Positions 34,240 to 44,788 of a stretch of 64,000 nucleotides of DNA are shown one piece after another. The stretch spans positions 620,001-684,000 of the forward strand of contig JAIWZP010000004.1 of assembly GCA_025201375.1 (NCBI GenBank), given 5' to 3'. The notes beneath the pieces were generated by a model. That model ran no database searches and was not told where the DNA came from. It was given only the letters and a program-made list of their open reading frames with translations. The translations under genes were made by a program, and so were the position numbers. Origin of the DNA: Gongronella butleri (lineage: Eukaryota > Mucoromycota > Mucoromycetes > Mucorales > Cunninghamellaceae). Numbering within the stretch: position 1 is the stretch's first letter; each line of letters begins with the position of its first letter.

Positions 34240-34538
34240 CGACCTGTTGAGGCTACTTACCTTTTTTCTTTCTTTTTTTTTTTCTTTTTTTTTTTTTTTG
34301 TTTTTTTTTTTATGCACACACAGAAATATCAACTTTCACTGCTATTTCTTTTTACTTATCTCTCCAACTTCAACACACAAAAACAATACCCCTCCACCAA
34401 GCCTTTTTTTTCTTTTTTTTTTCTTTTTTTCACAACAGCTTAACGACAAGTATCAAGGTACAAGCCGATCACGCCTTTCAAGCATCGACACGCCCCCACT
34501 CTATTTTTACGCGTCTTTCATCCTCCATCATCTGCTAC

Positions 34539-37397
34539 ATGTCGTCCGTGGCTCCTCCTCCACGTTGCCGTCGCGCCGCCAGCCCTTTGCCTGGTGGCCC
34601 ACGGCGCAAGAAAAACAAGCTCCAAGACCCTCCTCGTGGCGTGGCGGCCACTAACAACAAGATCAAGTCCCAACCCATCGTGAACAAGGCGCCGCGCAAT
34701 CCATTGGCCCCCTTAAGCGGCACATCGTCGCCGTCGTCGTTGTCGTCGTCATCGTCATCCCCCTTGTCTCTCAATGGGCGTCATCAGGCACACAGCAGCA
34801 AGCAAGGCAGCTTCCAATCGTCACTTTCTTCATCTTTTCCAGTTCGCCACCATGATGGTCATGATGGCGACATGGAAAACGAGGCGAGTGAGGAACATGC
34901 TAATGCTGATGTTGCCATTGCGAGAGAAAAGAGCATGACACCGCGACGCAATGATGATGATGATGGTGCCAAGAAGGAAAAAGAAGCGCGTGCCTACCGC
35001 GATGCAGCTGGCGATCGTTTGCTCGCATTGAGACAAGGTGACAACCAGTCTGTGCGTTCGTATGCGGTGGAATTCGAAAAAATAGCCGCGCCGCTCAAGG
35101 ATTTCTGGTTGCCGCGTGTGCTGTCGACGGTGTTTTTTGACAATTTGCACGAGGACATCAAGAATGAGATCCGCCTGCATCCGGAACACTACCTTGGGTA
35201 TGCCACCGACCCCGATTCGGAAGGCTCGCTTGCTACTCCTCTCAAAGTTATCACCTACATGGCAGCAAGAGCCCAGAACAAGATCTATGCCGAAAGAGTC
35301 AAGGCGCGTAACTTTGCCAGGAGCCATCATCTCCCTCCATCTGCTCACACCACCACCTCTTCTGGTGGTGCTGAAGATGCTTCTTCTCTCAACGCCATCA
35401 CTCTCATGGTGAACAAGCCCAAGGACAAGGACAAGTCAGTCGGCGCAACAGACGAGGAATTGAAGCGTGCCGCAGAGTCCTGGGCCGCCACATTTGCCTC
35501 CCCAAGCACCAATGCCGCCACCACCATGATGGCGCCATCAACAATGGACAAGGCAACCAGCAGCAGCTTCCAAGCCGCCCCGTCGAGGCCACCACTCGTG
35601 TCGTCACCACCACCCATTTCTTCCATTGATGTCTCTTTTGACGCGTCGCGTCATGTGGACGAGGAGGTGGACACGTGTCGTGCCCCTGGGCAAGAGCAAG
35701 AAGCTGCTGCTGCCAACAACAAGGCCCCCGCCGATGTTCCGATGATTGGTAACAACAACAACAAGGACGCCGCCGCCCAAGCAACAAGTCAAGTGCAAGA
35801 GGAGATCAACAAGAATCACGCTTCTGCTGCTGCGCATGATGATCAGGACAAAAACAAGACACAATCGTCGCCGGTGTTGCGCAACAACAGTGATGATGAT
35901 GCCACTGCGCGTAGTGTCGTCGTGCTGCCGTCGCCGCCGCAGCCCGCCGATGAACACATCAGACATCATGACCAGGCCAGTTCGTTGATTTCTTCATCCT
36001 CCAATGGTGGTGATGGCAACAACAACAAAAAGATGGACATGGTTGCTGAAAAGGCGGATGATGTCAACACGCTTGTTTCCCATGATGACGCGCGTGACAT
36101 TGGCGGCAAGGGAGGTCCATTGGTGGCAGCGTCGCAACAGCAGCAGCAGCCCTCAACAACAACAAAAACGACAACACGTGTTTCTGGTGGGAATGATTTG
36201 CCATTGCAGTCAATGCAGCCAATCCCCCTTGTTCAAGAGCAAGAGAAGAAGCCACGACGTCACCATGATCATGATGAAAGTGTGTGGGACCGCCTGGGCA
36301 TCTCTCCGCCGTCGCCGCCTCTGCCTCCTCCTCCTCCCTCTCGTTCCTCTTCTGTGGTGGATGAAATGCCGTGGACGCCGACCAATGAGCCCATGGATGC
36401 ATTTGTTGACAGCGCGCACCACCATCATCATCCCATCAATTCGCGATTGTCGTGTCCTCCGCCGGGTCAATGCCATGCCAGCCATCCAGAATGGACACCG
36501 CCCACACCCACTTTGGACGACACCATGGACAATGATGATGATGATGACGACCATGACAACAATATGATGCAAATCGATCATCCTTGTTCTTTTTCTCATC
36601 ATCTTCGCGAGCATCATCATCAGCGCGCCGTCGACGACCGCGACGACAACAACAGCCAATCATCATCATCGTCGTCATCAGCAGGTCATTTGCCTCGCCA
36701 TCATCATCAATTCCACCACAGCCATCATCAAGACAATCGCACCTGGAACCCCTCTTCTCAAGATCGATTGCGCTTTTTTGGAGAAAGGCGCGTCACGATT
36801 GATGAGCAGCATGGGCGAGATCCACCACGCTTTGACAATCGCGATGATTGGAGACATTATCGCCGCAACAACACGCCTCCTCGTCGTCGCAGTCATTATC
36901 GCGCATCCGAGGGGCGTCGTGTCGGCGATGACCGTGGCGGTCAATATTGGCAATCACCACCACGCTTTGACAGACGCGATCATCGCTATTACAGCAGCGA
37001 CGACGACGGCTACGATGACAATGACGACGCGTACTACTACCACTATCAACGCCGCCAATACAGCGACGACGACGACCAGCAGATGATGGACGCGTCGCCC
37101 TCTCCTCTTCCTTTTTACAATCATGGCATCGATGATGATTATGAAAACCACAGGCGCAGCAGTGACAGGATGATTCGCGATTATAGCGATTTGTACATCG
37201 ACGACCGCGACGATGACCGCCACCACCAACACCAAGGACAAGCCATCTCGTCGGCGGAGCGCCTTGCCGAGCGCAGAGCCAAGGGCCTCTGCTACTATTG
37301 TGGCTCAGACAAACACATGATTGCCAATTGCGACATCCGCCGGCGCTATCAAGAACGACAACGGCGCCAAGATGACGATGGCGACGAAAATTGGTGA
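34539..37397 (+). CDS. Stand-alone Gag-like protein with CCHC zinc knuckle
   Basis: An uninterrupted 952-codon frame. Residues about 150-250 resemble a Ty3/gypsy Gag capsid core: LLALRQGDNQSVRSYAVEFE, then LKDFWLPRVLSTVFFDNL and IKNEIRLHP. Near the end is a perfect retroviral zinc knuckle, CX2CX4HX4C (Cys918, Cys921, His926, Cys931). Between them lies a long low-complexity region rich in His, Asp, Ser, Asn and Gln with runs such as SSSSSS and DDDDDD. No protease, reverse transcriptase or integrase was found on either strand in the neighbouring 9 kb. It could be a domesticated Gag gene or a Gag-only non-autonomous LTR element, given the direct repeats on both sides. Gag may package its own RNA, but the function here is unknown. 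No intron is needed. Confidence 0.75.
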   Translation: MSSVAPPPRCRRAASPLPGGPRRKKNKLQDPPRGVAATNNKIKSQPIVNKAPRNPLAPLSGTSSPSSLSSSSSSPLSLNGRHQAHSSKQGSFQSSLSSSFPVRHHDGHDGDMENEASEEHANADVAIAREKSMTPRRNDDDDGAKKEKEARAYRDAAGDRLLALRQGDNQSVRSYAVEFEKIAAPLKDFWLPRVLSTVFFDNLHEDIKNEIRLHPEHYLGYATDPDSEGSLATPLKVITYMAARAQNKIYAERVKARNFARSHHLPPSAHTTTSSGGAEDASSLNAITLMVNKPKDKDKSVGATDEELKRAAESWAATFASPSTNAATTMMAPSTMDKATSSSFQAAPSRPPLVSSPPPISSIDVSFDASRHVDEEVDTCRAPGQEQEAAAANNKAPADVPMIGNNNNKDAAAQATSQVQEEINKNHASAAAHDDQDKNKTQSSPVLRNNSDDDATARSVVVLPSPPQPADEHIRHHDQASSLISSSSNGGDGNNNKKMDMVAEKADDVNTLVSHDDARDIGGKGGPLVAASQQQQQPSTTTKTTTRVSGGNDLPLQSMQPIPLVQEQEKKPRRHHDHDESVWDRLGISPPSPPLPPPPPSRSSSVVDEMPWTPTNEPMDAFVDSAHHHHHPINSRLSCPPPGQCHASHPEWTPPTPTLDDTMDNDDDDDDHDNNMMQIDHPCSFSHHLREHHHQRAVDDRDDNNSQSSSSSSSAGHLPRHHHQFHHSHHQDNRTWNPSSQDRLRFFGERRVTIDEQHGRDPPRFDNRDDWRHYRRNNTPPRRRSHYRASEGRRVGDDRGGQYWQSPPRFDRRDHRYYSSDDDGYDDNDDAYYYHYQRRQYSDDDDQQMMDASPSPLPFYNHGIDDDYENHRRSSDRMIRDYSDLYIDDRDDDRHHQHQGQAISSAERLAERRAKGLCYYCGSDKHMIANCDIRRRYQERQRRQDDDGDENW

Positions 37398-37769
37398 TCG
37401 GTGAATGGTGATGACCCCCACCCTCAAGTTTCCCTCCCCCCTAGTGGTCTGGTGCTTTCTCTCTCTCTCAGTTGTTATTATGGTTCAAAATGGTTGACTT
37501 TTGGCTATGAAATCCCCCTTTATATCTTACCTTGGCTATCTCTCCATATGATATCCCATTATTTATCCCCCCATACGATACTCACCCGCAAGAAAAAAGC
37601 TTGTAAAATCCTTTAAAAAAAAGAAAGAAAAGCAAAAAAAAAAAAAAAGAACAAATATTTTCTACCCCCTCTGAAATTCAATAAAATAAAGCAGCGCCAA
37701 TCCCAAATTCGTAATGAAAACGAAAAACAAAATAAGCATTCAAAATTTAATGTGAGTGATAGGATCGCG

Positions 37770-37804
<35 letters not shown>

Positions 37805-38289
37805 CGCTATGCGGCTATCATAGAGGCTTGCTTTTGCCATTGCATACACAATATGCCCACCAAAGACGCCTGGCACTGTTCAATTGAAAGATGATGATAA
37901 ACGTCGTTCAGCTGGTTGCAATTGTGCAATCTGAATTGCCTGATAATAAGCATGTAATTCTGCTCGAGATTATGCCGCTTTTTAATACGACAAAAAATCC
38001 TTTTGTTACAAACTGGTCACCTGCAACACCAGCAGCACCGCCGTTGGGTCGGCTCACGGGGAGTGACGGCAGCCTGTCGTGTCCCACGCGTTCATCATTA
38101 AAACAAGAGTTGAAAAGTGGAGAAACGCCGTTTTTTTTTTATGTTCAAAGTGTTTATGCATCCGGCTACTTTTGCTGGTGGCCTGCTTATATCATTTGCC
38201 TAAATGTCTCTGAGCTGCTCGTTCATGCGACCAAACATGCCTATTTCGCGGGGATGTCTCTGATGAGCCAATGGAGCGTACTTTTTTAT

Positions 38290-39840
38290 ATCATTTTGTC
38301 ATTCGCTCAGTGTAAAAAAAAAAAAAAAAAAAAGAATGGCAAAATCATCCCCTTCAGCTGCCTTCACTACGCGTCGCGGCATAACCAGTCGGTTGCAATG
38401 GTTTTCGAGTGGTCTGAGCGAGTTTAGGTCTGGGCGCGCTAATCTGTTGCCAATTCTCTTGAAAACGTGCCTTTTTCTATCATTTTTGCTGTCCAATGCA
38501 ACTGAGGCACACGACGGCCTTGGTCCTCCTCGGAAAGACTCGCAATAACACGGTAAAAAAAAAAAAACACAAGAAATTATGAAATTGGATTATCCGGGCA
38601 TTCTGTTGCACTGCACACATGTGGGCCAGAGCGCATCCTTTTTTACATACATAATGAGCTTTCATTTTCATCGCATGCTGTGCACCAAAAAAAAAATGAA
38701 TTTTATTGATGATGGCCATTGATCATACCACAAAATGGGCGTTTTTATATATTTTTGTCGTTTGTCGCCGAGTTGACATTAGACGGCCGTCTATGCTCGT
38801 TTGTACCGATAAAGCAGTGAAAGATCATTCAAACGAGACCACTCTTGCAGCACGGCGACTTTTAGATGCCGAGTAATGACGATTTTCAAAATTGGCAAGT
38901 TTCCAAGGGGTACAGACATGGATTTAAAAAGCGTGGAAATTAAGTCTTCAAATCGCCGCGCCGTTCAACCATATGGTAAATGCATCTGATTCAATGACGA
39001 AAATCAAATAAAAACCAGGGGTACACGGACTGGTTTCCGCGTAAAATGCATTTGGGGCCTTGCTTCGCTTCAAGGTCATGTCGACGAAAAGTACTTGTGC
39101 CATCGAAAAAAAACACACCATCAGAAAGAGTACCGTTTGCCACATACCTGAACATTGGTGATCAGCGAAAAAGGCGCTTTTTTGGCATTTTTGACACGGT
39201 TTTAAAATTATAGAGATTTTTCAATGCGTGAAAAGGCGCGTCTAACGTCGAGTTGCACGCGCCTGTTTCTAATTAAATTTATGCTCTTGTGTCCCTCTTG
39301 CTTGTGGACGCGTCGGCGCGCGTCTATCGACACGTTTTTTACGTGCAATTTGCGATTGAAATAAAATCTAAAAATGCTCATTGCTCTCCAACGAGCAGAT
39401 CGATCGCGCCCGTTTTAGGCATTTTTGTTGGTTTTGGCATTCCCTCGTTCTTGTGTGTAAGTTTGGCAGAATTCTGTAGACCTCAAACTTCGAAATTTGT
39501 TTTGGGCGCTCTTCAAGACTAAAATTTCATTTGCACGAGGCGCCCTCTCATGAGCTGCAATGACTAAAAATTGTGTCCCGCAAAAGTGTGTCAAGCATGC
39601 TCCGAATTCGCAGCAACCGATTAGTGCAGCCATCGCATTGTAGTACACGTTTGAAAAATACGCTTTTCGATCATGATTTCTCAAATAACAGGTTTTGAGA
39701 TTTGAATTTGATCGGCATGTTTTCGATGAGCATGAGAGACCATTTGTCACTGCTTGAAAGAGATCGGATCACCAAAACACCAGCAAACGTGAATTGGTGA
39801 TATTTTTGGCACATTGGTATCTTGCCTAATATTGTGCGAC
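38290..39840 (+). repeat. Family B repeat, copy 3 (right direct repeat flanking the Gag-like gene)
   Basis: Counterpart of 31480-33030. Landmarks are TTTGTCGCCGAGTTGACA (about 38761), GATTTTCAAAATTGGCAAG (about 38881), CCGTTCAACCATATGGTAAA (about 38961), TTTTTGTTGGTTTTGGCAT (about 39422) and TCTTGTGTGTAAGTTTGGCA (about 39449). The copies are clearly diverged, so this is not a recent duplication. Confidence 0.65.
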
Positions 39841-40658
39841 CTGACGTGCACGAAGCTTGCTGCAGATTCTTTGATCTTCTTTTTTTTTCAAGTGCTCTGC
39901 AATAAAAATGGAGGATTGATTAGATGAATGCTGAGGAAACCTCGATTGGAGCATTTGGCGCGCAATTGCGTTCTGTGAAATGGCTTGGCAGACGCAAGCC
40001 CAGTCGTCTGCTCATCTTCAGTTGCCGCTGTGGGGGCTACGATTTGAGGGCAGGTCATTCAATCTCCACCCAAAAATCAGCGCTTCATGAGGGGGGTTTT
40101 AAAGAAAGCGTGTAGTATGATAAATAAAGAATGAGACGTCGTGGTTTGCCATTTTAGCTTTAATTTCTTTTCTTTTGCAGATCCGGAAGCGCATATGCAA
40201 CATGACAATTGGATTCCACTTTCATTAAATGTGACCATCATATGAAATGATCTTTATCCGAATCGACGCGCTCGTTTGAGAAATCACTCAGTAAAATAGC
40301 AACCAGCAGCGCATCTCCAGCAACTTGAGGATATCCCAGTGTTATTTGCACGACCAATGCAAGTGATTGGGGCTTTTGGATATCCTTGTAATGCACGAGG
40401 GCAATGCAATCCGCCGATTCTGCAAAGCGCTCACGCTCTCCTTTTTTGGATTTTGCTCCTTTTCTTTCACGTATGCACCCCTTTTATTTTTCCTGCACAG
40501 GCATGCAGAAGGTTCATGTAACAGATCGCACCAACAGCAGAATCGGCCCGATTTTCAGACTACTGTAATGCAGTATGATCAAGCGAAATCATATTTTAGA
40601 GATCTTGTGATGTGAACCTCCAACTCTAGGAAAAGCGAGATGAGCTCCTTTCTTTTTT

Positions 40659-40660
<2 letters not shown>

Positions 40661-40714
<54 letters not shown>
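40661..40714 (+). repeat. 54-base T homopolymer
   Basis: An uninterrupted run of 54 T, preceded by shorter T runs from 40649. It lies about 210 bp upstream of the TATA box of the small secreted protein gene. On the other strand it could be the poly(A) tail of a retroposed RNA. Length in the assembly may be unreliable. Confidence 0.9.
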
Positions 40715-40715
<1 letters not shown>

Positions 40716-40920
40716 TTTGTCAGGAGCACAGAGATGCTTTTTTTGTCTCCTGTAGCCATTTTCCAGGGAGGTCAAGACAGACATGAATGGAACAGGTTTC
40801 TACAGCCAGGGAGCCATAATTGGAGGCTGTGTAACGTAAAAAAATAAGGAGTGCAGCTCACCGAAAGCATCTCCGTGTCCTTGGCAACCCTAAGCGGAAA
40901 GGTGCTCCAAACCGAAAGAT

Positions 40921-40937
40921 AAAAAGGTATAAAAAGG
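40921..40937 (+). promoter_or_regulatory. TATA box of small secreted protein gene
   Basis: TATAAAAA at 40928, 47 bp before the ATG at 40975, within AAAAAGGTATAAAAAGG shared exactly with 34223-34239. GGCAACCCTAAGCGGAAAGGTG upstream also resembles GGAAACCCCAGGCGGAAGGTG before the Gag-like gene. Confidence 0.7.
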
Positions 40938-40974
40938 GCTCCAATATGAGAACATTCGGCTAAATCATAGTAAA

Positions 40975-41295
40975 ATGATGAAAACGTTTATTGTGTTGCT
41001 TCTGGCATGCCACCTCATTGCAGCCCAATTGACATTTTGGAGTGGGCCGAACATGATGGGCCAAACGTGGCAGTATCGACCTCCTGGTTTCAAAGAAGCA
41101 CCGCCCCAATTGAAGGACCATGCTTATTCTTTTGAATCAAGGCTGACTGCACCCGCGTATGCGATCAAGTACGATGCAACTGGCGGCTGCTTTTACAGAA
41201 CGATATTTCCCGATGACTACAGTAACGACTGGGAAGATTGGGCTACAAAGTTCGACGGTGTGAGCGATAGCACGATGGGATGCACACAAGCTTAG
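40975..41295 (+). CDS. Small secreted protein, possibly beta/gamma-crystallin-like
   Basis: A single exon of 106 aa. Residues 1-17 (MMKTFIVLLLACHLIAA) are a textbook signal peptide with likely cleavage after Ala16/Ala17. The mature part is rich in aromatic residues and starts LTFWSGPNMMGQTWQY, which recalls the first strand-turn of beta/gamma-crystallin motifs (F/Y/WxxxxxxG). It then has DHAYSFESR and two Cys (CFYRT and MGC near the end), perhaps forming one disulphide. The crystallin link is a weak resemblance only. A strong TATA box lies 47 bp upstream and AATAAA follows 4 bases after the stop, so it looks like a compact real gene. Function is unknown. Confidence 0.7.
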   Translation: MMKTFIVLLLACHLIAAQLTFWSGPNMMGQTWQYRPPGFKEAPPQLKDHAYSFESRLTAPAYAIKYDATGGCFYRTIFPDDYSNDWEDWATKFDGVSDSTMGCTQA

Positions 41296-41299
41296 CGTG

Positions 41300-41305
41300 A
41301 ATAAA
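41300..41305 (+). terminator. Polyadenylation signal AATAAA after small secreted protein
   Basis: AATAAA starts 4 bases after the TAG stop at 41293-41295. A second AATAAA is at 41409. Either could set the 3' end. Confidence 0.5.
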
Positions 41306-41924
41306 AACGTAATTGTCTCATTTTGAAGTTCGAGAATGACTTTATCATAAGCAAGCGCAGCTCTCCAGCGCGAGGCTTGTTGCCAGGATTGTGATATTGA
41401 TGCACATTAATAAAGAAAGCGATGATTGGAAGATGTGGTCGTATTTTTCATAGTTTAACAGCAATGGGAACATTATGCGTATACCCTATTGATGCACGGG
41501 GCCTGGCCGAAACGTCGGCAACCGCAGTGCCGCAAAGGGGCGCGCAAATGCAGCGAATTACGCATTTACGGCGACCAAACAGCGACATTTTGGTCAATTG
41601 TGGCGCCTTGAAAGAAAAGAGCGCATTACTGGCGCCGCATGCGCTCCTACAAGTCTCACTTTTTGTGCGAGATGATCTCCCGTTTTGGACGCCCTTTTTC
41701 TTTTGCCGAGCTGCTGGGCGCCAATGTCTGCAGAACGTTTTTTTTTTTTTTTAACAAAAAAAAAGAAAAACGTATTATGGAACTCACACATGAAGAAGAC
41801 ACACCCCAGAGCCCAAAAGGCAAATGAAGGATTGAGATGAATCAATTGGGAATACAGAGAGAGAAGAGAAAAAGTAAAGGTAGACAAAAGAGGGGGGGAC
41901 ATGGAAATAAACAAACAAGAGGGA
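41306..41924. other. Convergent intergenic region between secreted protein and VAC7 genes
   Basis: 619 bp between two 3' ends. It contains T and A runs (41740-41770). The 110-codon plus-strand frame at 41422-41754 ends in a poly-Phe run from a T homopolymer and is not supported as a gene. Confidence 0.5.
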
Positions 41925-42305
41925 TCAGACAATGGTGCCATCGGATTTTGAGCAATAATCTTGGTCTGGTTGCGTGGTGATGATGCTTGTGACGGGATCG
42001 ACAGTGACGGCATTGCAGATGGCGACAGTCTGTGAGGATGGCAGGCCCGGGACAGGGTTGTACGAGACGACGCCGCGCGCAAGCAGGCCGTATGAGTGCC
42101 TGATGATGCTGGACCAACGCTGATTGCCGCCCTGATCGTCGCCAGGCGACTTGATCCGGATCTGACTCGTTGCCGACGACACCAGGCCAGACAGCAACGA
42201 TGACGACAACACAAGTGGCTCGTCAAAATGATCAAAACTTCCCACAAACTCGGCGGGCTCTACACCTTTTGTAAAAAAAAAAGGGGGGGTCGAGTCAGGG
42301 TCCTT

Positions 42306-42344
<39 letters not shown>

Positions 42345-43908
42345 GAAACGCGCATCGGTCACAAGGCCGCAGCGTGCTCGTGTTCCTGCGCAAGCCGAGC
42401 GTTCTCCGATTTTCATCGTTTTCGTTTTTTTTTTCCTTTTTTTTTTTTTACCTGCAGGTGGACGCTGATGCGCATTGAGGGTGGTCTGGTTGAGCCGAAA
42501 GGCAAAGATGCTAATGTCGGTGCTTGCTATCCTTACGGACCAGCCATTGGGGTTGTATGCGACGACCTGAAAGTCGAGGATCAGCTCCTTGTCCGAGGCA
42601 AGGACGTGATCCATGCGCGTCGTGACATCACGCAAGGGCTTGGCGCTGCCAATGATCCACATCACCATGGCGGCAAGCAACAAAAACAGCAAACATGCCG
42701 CGGCCGTCATGCAAATCGATGGACTAATTCACAAAAATGGAGCAAGAAATGAGATCATCGTGATGAAACACTGTTTTTAATCTTTTGTTGATTTTTACCA
42801 AGATTGCCGATTGCGTTTTCGTCTTTCTTTGCGGACAAGCGGCATGCCCTCGTCGTCGTCGCTGGCGTAGCCATCCAATGGATAGCGTGCATAGCGGCGC
42901 GCATTGGACGACGACGACGACCGATACTCCTTTTTGCTGGCGTGCGGATCCATGACATAGCTTCTGAGCTTGGGGCGATACGGTGAGGGCGAGGGGCTGG
43001 GCGATGGCTGTGGGGTCGCAAATGTCGTGCCTGTGGGCGTGTTGCCGCCATTGCTGCCTTGGCCATCGTGCCGCCTTGGCGGATGGTGGAAATCATTGAT
43101 GGACTTTTTGGATCGCACCGACCGCGGCTTCTTGGGAAAATACCCGTGATCAGACGTATTGCCATTCCACTCGCCACCGCTGTAGGGATACACATAATAC
43201 TCGTTTTCGTCGGAATCTAGCATTTATCGACGAAGTTTTCAGGAAAAAAAAAAAAAAAGAATGAGGACAATGACCAACCAGTGTGAGCTTGCCCGCGTGC
43301 TCACCCCCAACGTCAAATCTGTCCAATTGCCAAGATTTTGGTTTTTTTTTTTTTTTGTTACCTTCCACATTGGAGACTGCGTCGACAAGATTGCGATGGA
43401 AATATTCAGATGGCGTGGCAGTGCTGTGCATTGGGGTAGTCCTCTTCGTTTTGCGCTTAGGCGCGGCGCTCGAACCAGCGGCATGATGGGACGGATGATT
43501 GCTATTACTGTTGCTGCTGCCATTGGCCCCGCCGCCGGGTGTGTTGCTGCTGTTCAGGTGGTGGCCAGCTGGCCGAGCAGCTGGGTGGTGGTTGTCGAGC
43601 GGCAAGAGGGTGGGCGACGTGTCGCCCGGCTGATGAACGGTAATCATGGGCGGTTGAGGTGGTGCAGCCGCATTATTGGCTTGCGATGACGCCAGCGAGC
43701 CATTGGACAAGCTGCTGTTGATATCCTGGCCGTCAAAGTGCGTCTCCTCGACCGTCAGGTTCCGATCAAAGTTAGATAGCAACAGGTCTCGTCGCAGGTC
43801 GCCGCCAATGGTTGCAAACTTGTTGACAAACGACCGTTGCGGCGGTTGCGAAGACTTTTTGTCCTCCTCGCTCGACGACAATGGAGGCGCAGAACTCGGG
43901 CTTTCCAT
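41925..43908 (-). CDS. VAC7-like vacuolar PtdIns(3,5)P2 regulator
   Basis: Membrane-bound activator of the Fab1 lipid kinase complex at the vacuole. Four exons (43908-43362, 43216-42799, 42723-42452, 42265-41925) encode 525 aa. The N-terminal half is disordered (Ser/Pro/His/Asn). It carries the family block TPSEYFHRNLVDAVSNVE joined across an intron to DSDENEYYVYPYSGGEW. One membrane helix follows (about 328-346, LFLLLAAMVMWIIGSAKPL). Behind it lies a LEA-2-like lumenal domain (LASDKELILDFQVVAYNPN, then RIASTDISIFA), the arrangement known for Vac7. The start at MESPSS was chosen over an upstream in-frame ATG because that extension is mostly translated homopolymer. It is much shorter than yeast Vac7 (1165 aa), with loss from the disordered part. 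Confidence 0.85.
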
Positions 43909-44788
43909 ACCGACAATGTAAGAAACAGCGAAATAGAGAGGGAAAAAAAAAAAAAGGCAGAAGAGAGGAGACGAGCTCCTTGGCTCTTTTTCCACCTCTT
44001 GGCCTGGGCCCCGCTTCGCCATAAAAGGAGATCGCTAAAAGACGAGGATGAGGGGCCTGGGCCTCTCATGTCTTCACCTTGATCCCCCCCTTTTTTTTTT
44101 TTCTACAAAACATGGGTCTGCAAACAATCACTCTGCCTTTTTGTGCCTGCATCCCTTCTTCACTGAACAATGAGCACGCATGCATCTCTCATGGATCACA
44201 CACACTGTAGAACAAAAAAAAAAAAAAAAAAAAAAAAAAACTTCAATCCTGTCCGCAGCTGGAGGCAAATGTTCGCTCGCCTCCTTGCCCGTCTCAGCAC
44301 AGACCACATGCTCCTGCTTGCTTAAGCGTCCTTTTTTTTTTTTTTGTTTGCCTTGGCAATTGCAACATACACTCTTTCCGGACAATAAATTCGCTCAGTG
44401 GTGAGAATCAAATTCGGGTTGCAAGAAAAATATGTACGCCTTGGTGGAAAACATATTCACCTGGCAGCAAGTACACTCTCAATTCTTGTTGTACGAAATA
44501 TAAATTCGTCCTGGCTGACAAATCAGATATTCTGCTGCCAAGTGTGCTTTGCAGTACGAGTTTTGACATCTCTTGACATTAGACTGCATCCAATGCAAGC
44601 CTTTGCTTTTATTTCTTTTTCACAGTTACACCAAAAATCACAGATAATGAACATTAAACAGTTCATGTGGTGTCAATGATTTTGGCGCTCGGAAAAAAAT
44701 ATATAGACCTTAAAATATTTCCGTGTTTTTCCTTATTCTTATAAATATACCAACTTTTTTCTTGTTATTTTTTTCAAGTACACTAAAG
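43909..44788. other. Divergent promoter region between VAC7 and the S15-type hydrolase
   Basis: 880 bp between divergent starts. It contains an A run of about 27 (44214-44240) and a TATATAG at 44700 for the plus-strand gene. No coding region is supported. Confidence 0.5.
44700..44706 (+). promoter_or_regulatory. TATA-like box before the S15-type hydrolase
   Basis: TATATAG 89 bp before the ATG at 44789, in an A/T-rich context. Position is plausible; use is not shown. Confidence 0.45.

Larger units (their letters stand above)
31261..34538. other. Repeat-rich region upstream of the Gag-like gene
   Basis: Contains the ABC transporter promoter side (31261 to about 31400) and a large direct-repeat copy (about 31480-33030, listed separately). 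From about 33300 onward the sequence is A/T-homopolymer-rich and holds the promoter of the Gag-like gene with a TATA box at 34230. No other coding region is supported. Confidence 0.5.
37398..40974. other. Repeat-rich region downstream of the Gag-like gene
   Basis: No gene is supported. It contains A runs at 37774-37803 and 38313-38333, the right direct-repeat copy (about 38290-39840), a 54-T run at 40661-40714 and the TATA box of the next gene. Short frames here follow homopolymers or repeats. Confidence 0.5.

Noticed and set aside
37613..37876. 87-codon minus-strand frame with Phe-rich membrane-like segments
   Set aside because: Hydrophobicity comes entirely from A homopolymers read as poly-Phe.
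41422..41754. 110-codon plus-strand frame downstream of the small secreted protein
   Set aside because: Ends in a homopolymer-derived Phe run; no signal peptide, domain or promoter.
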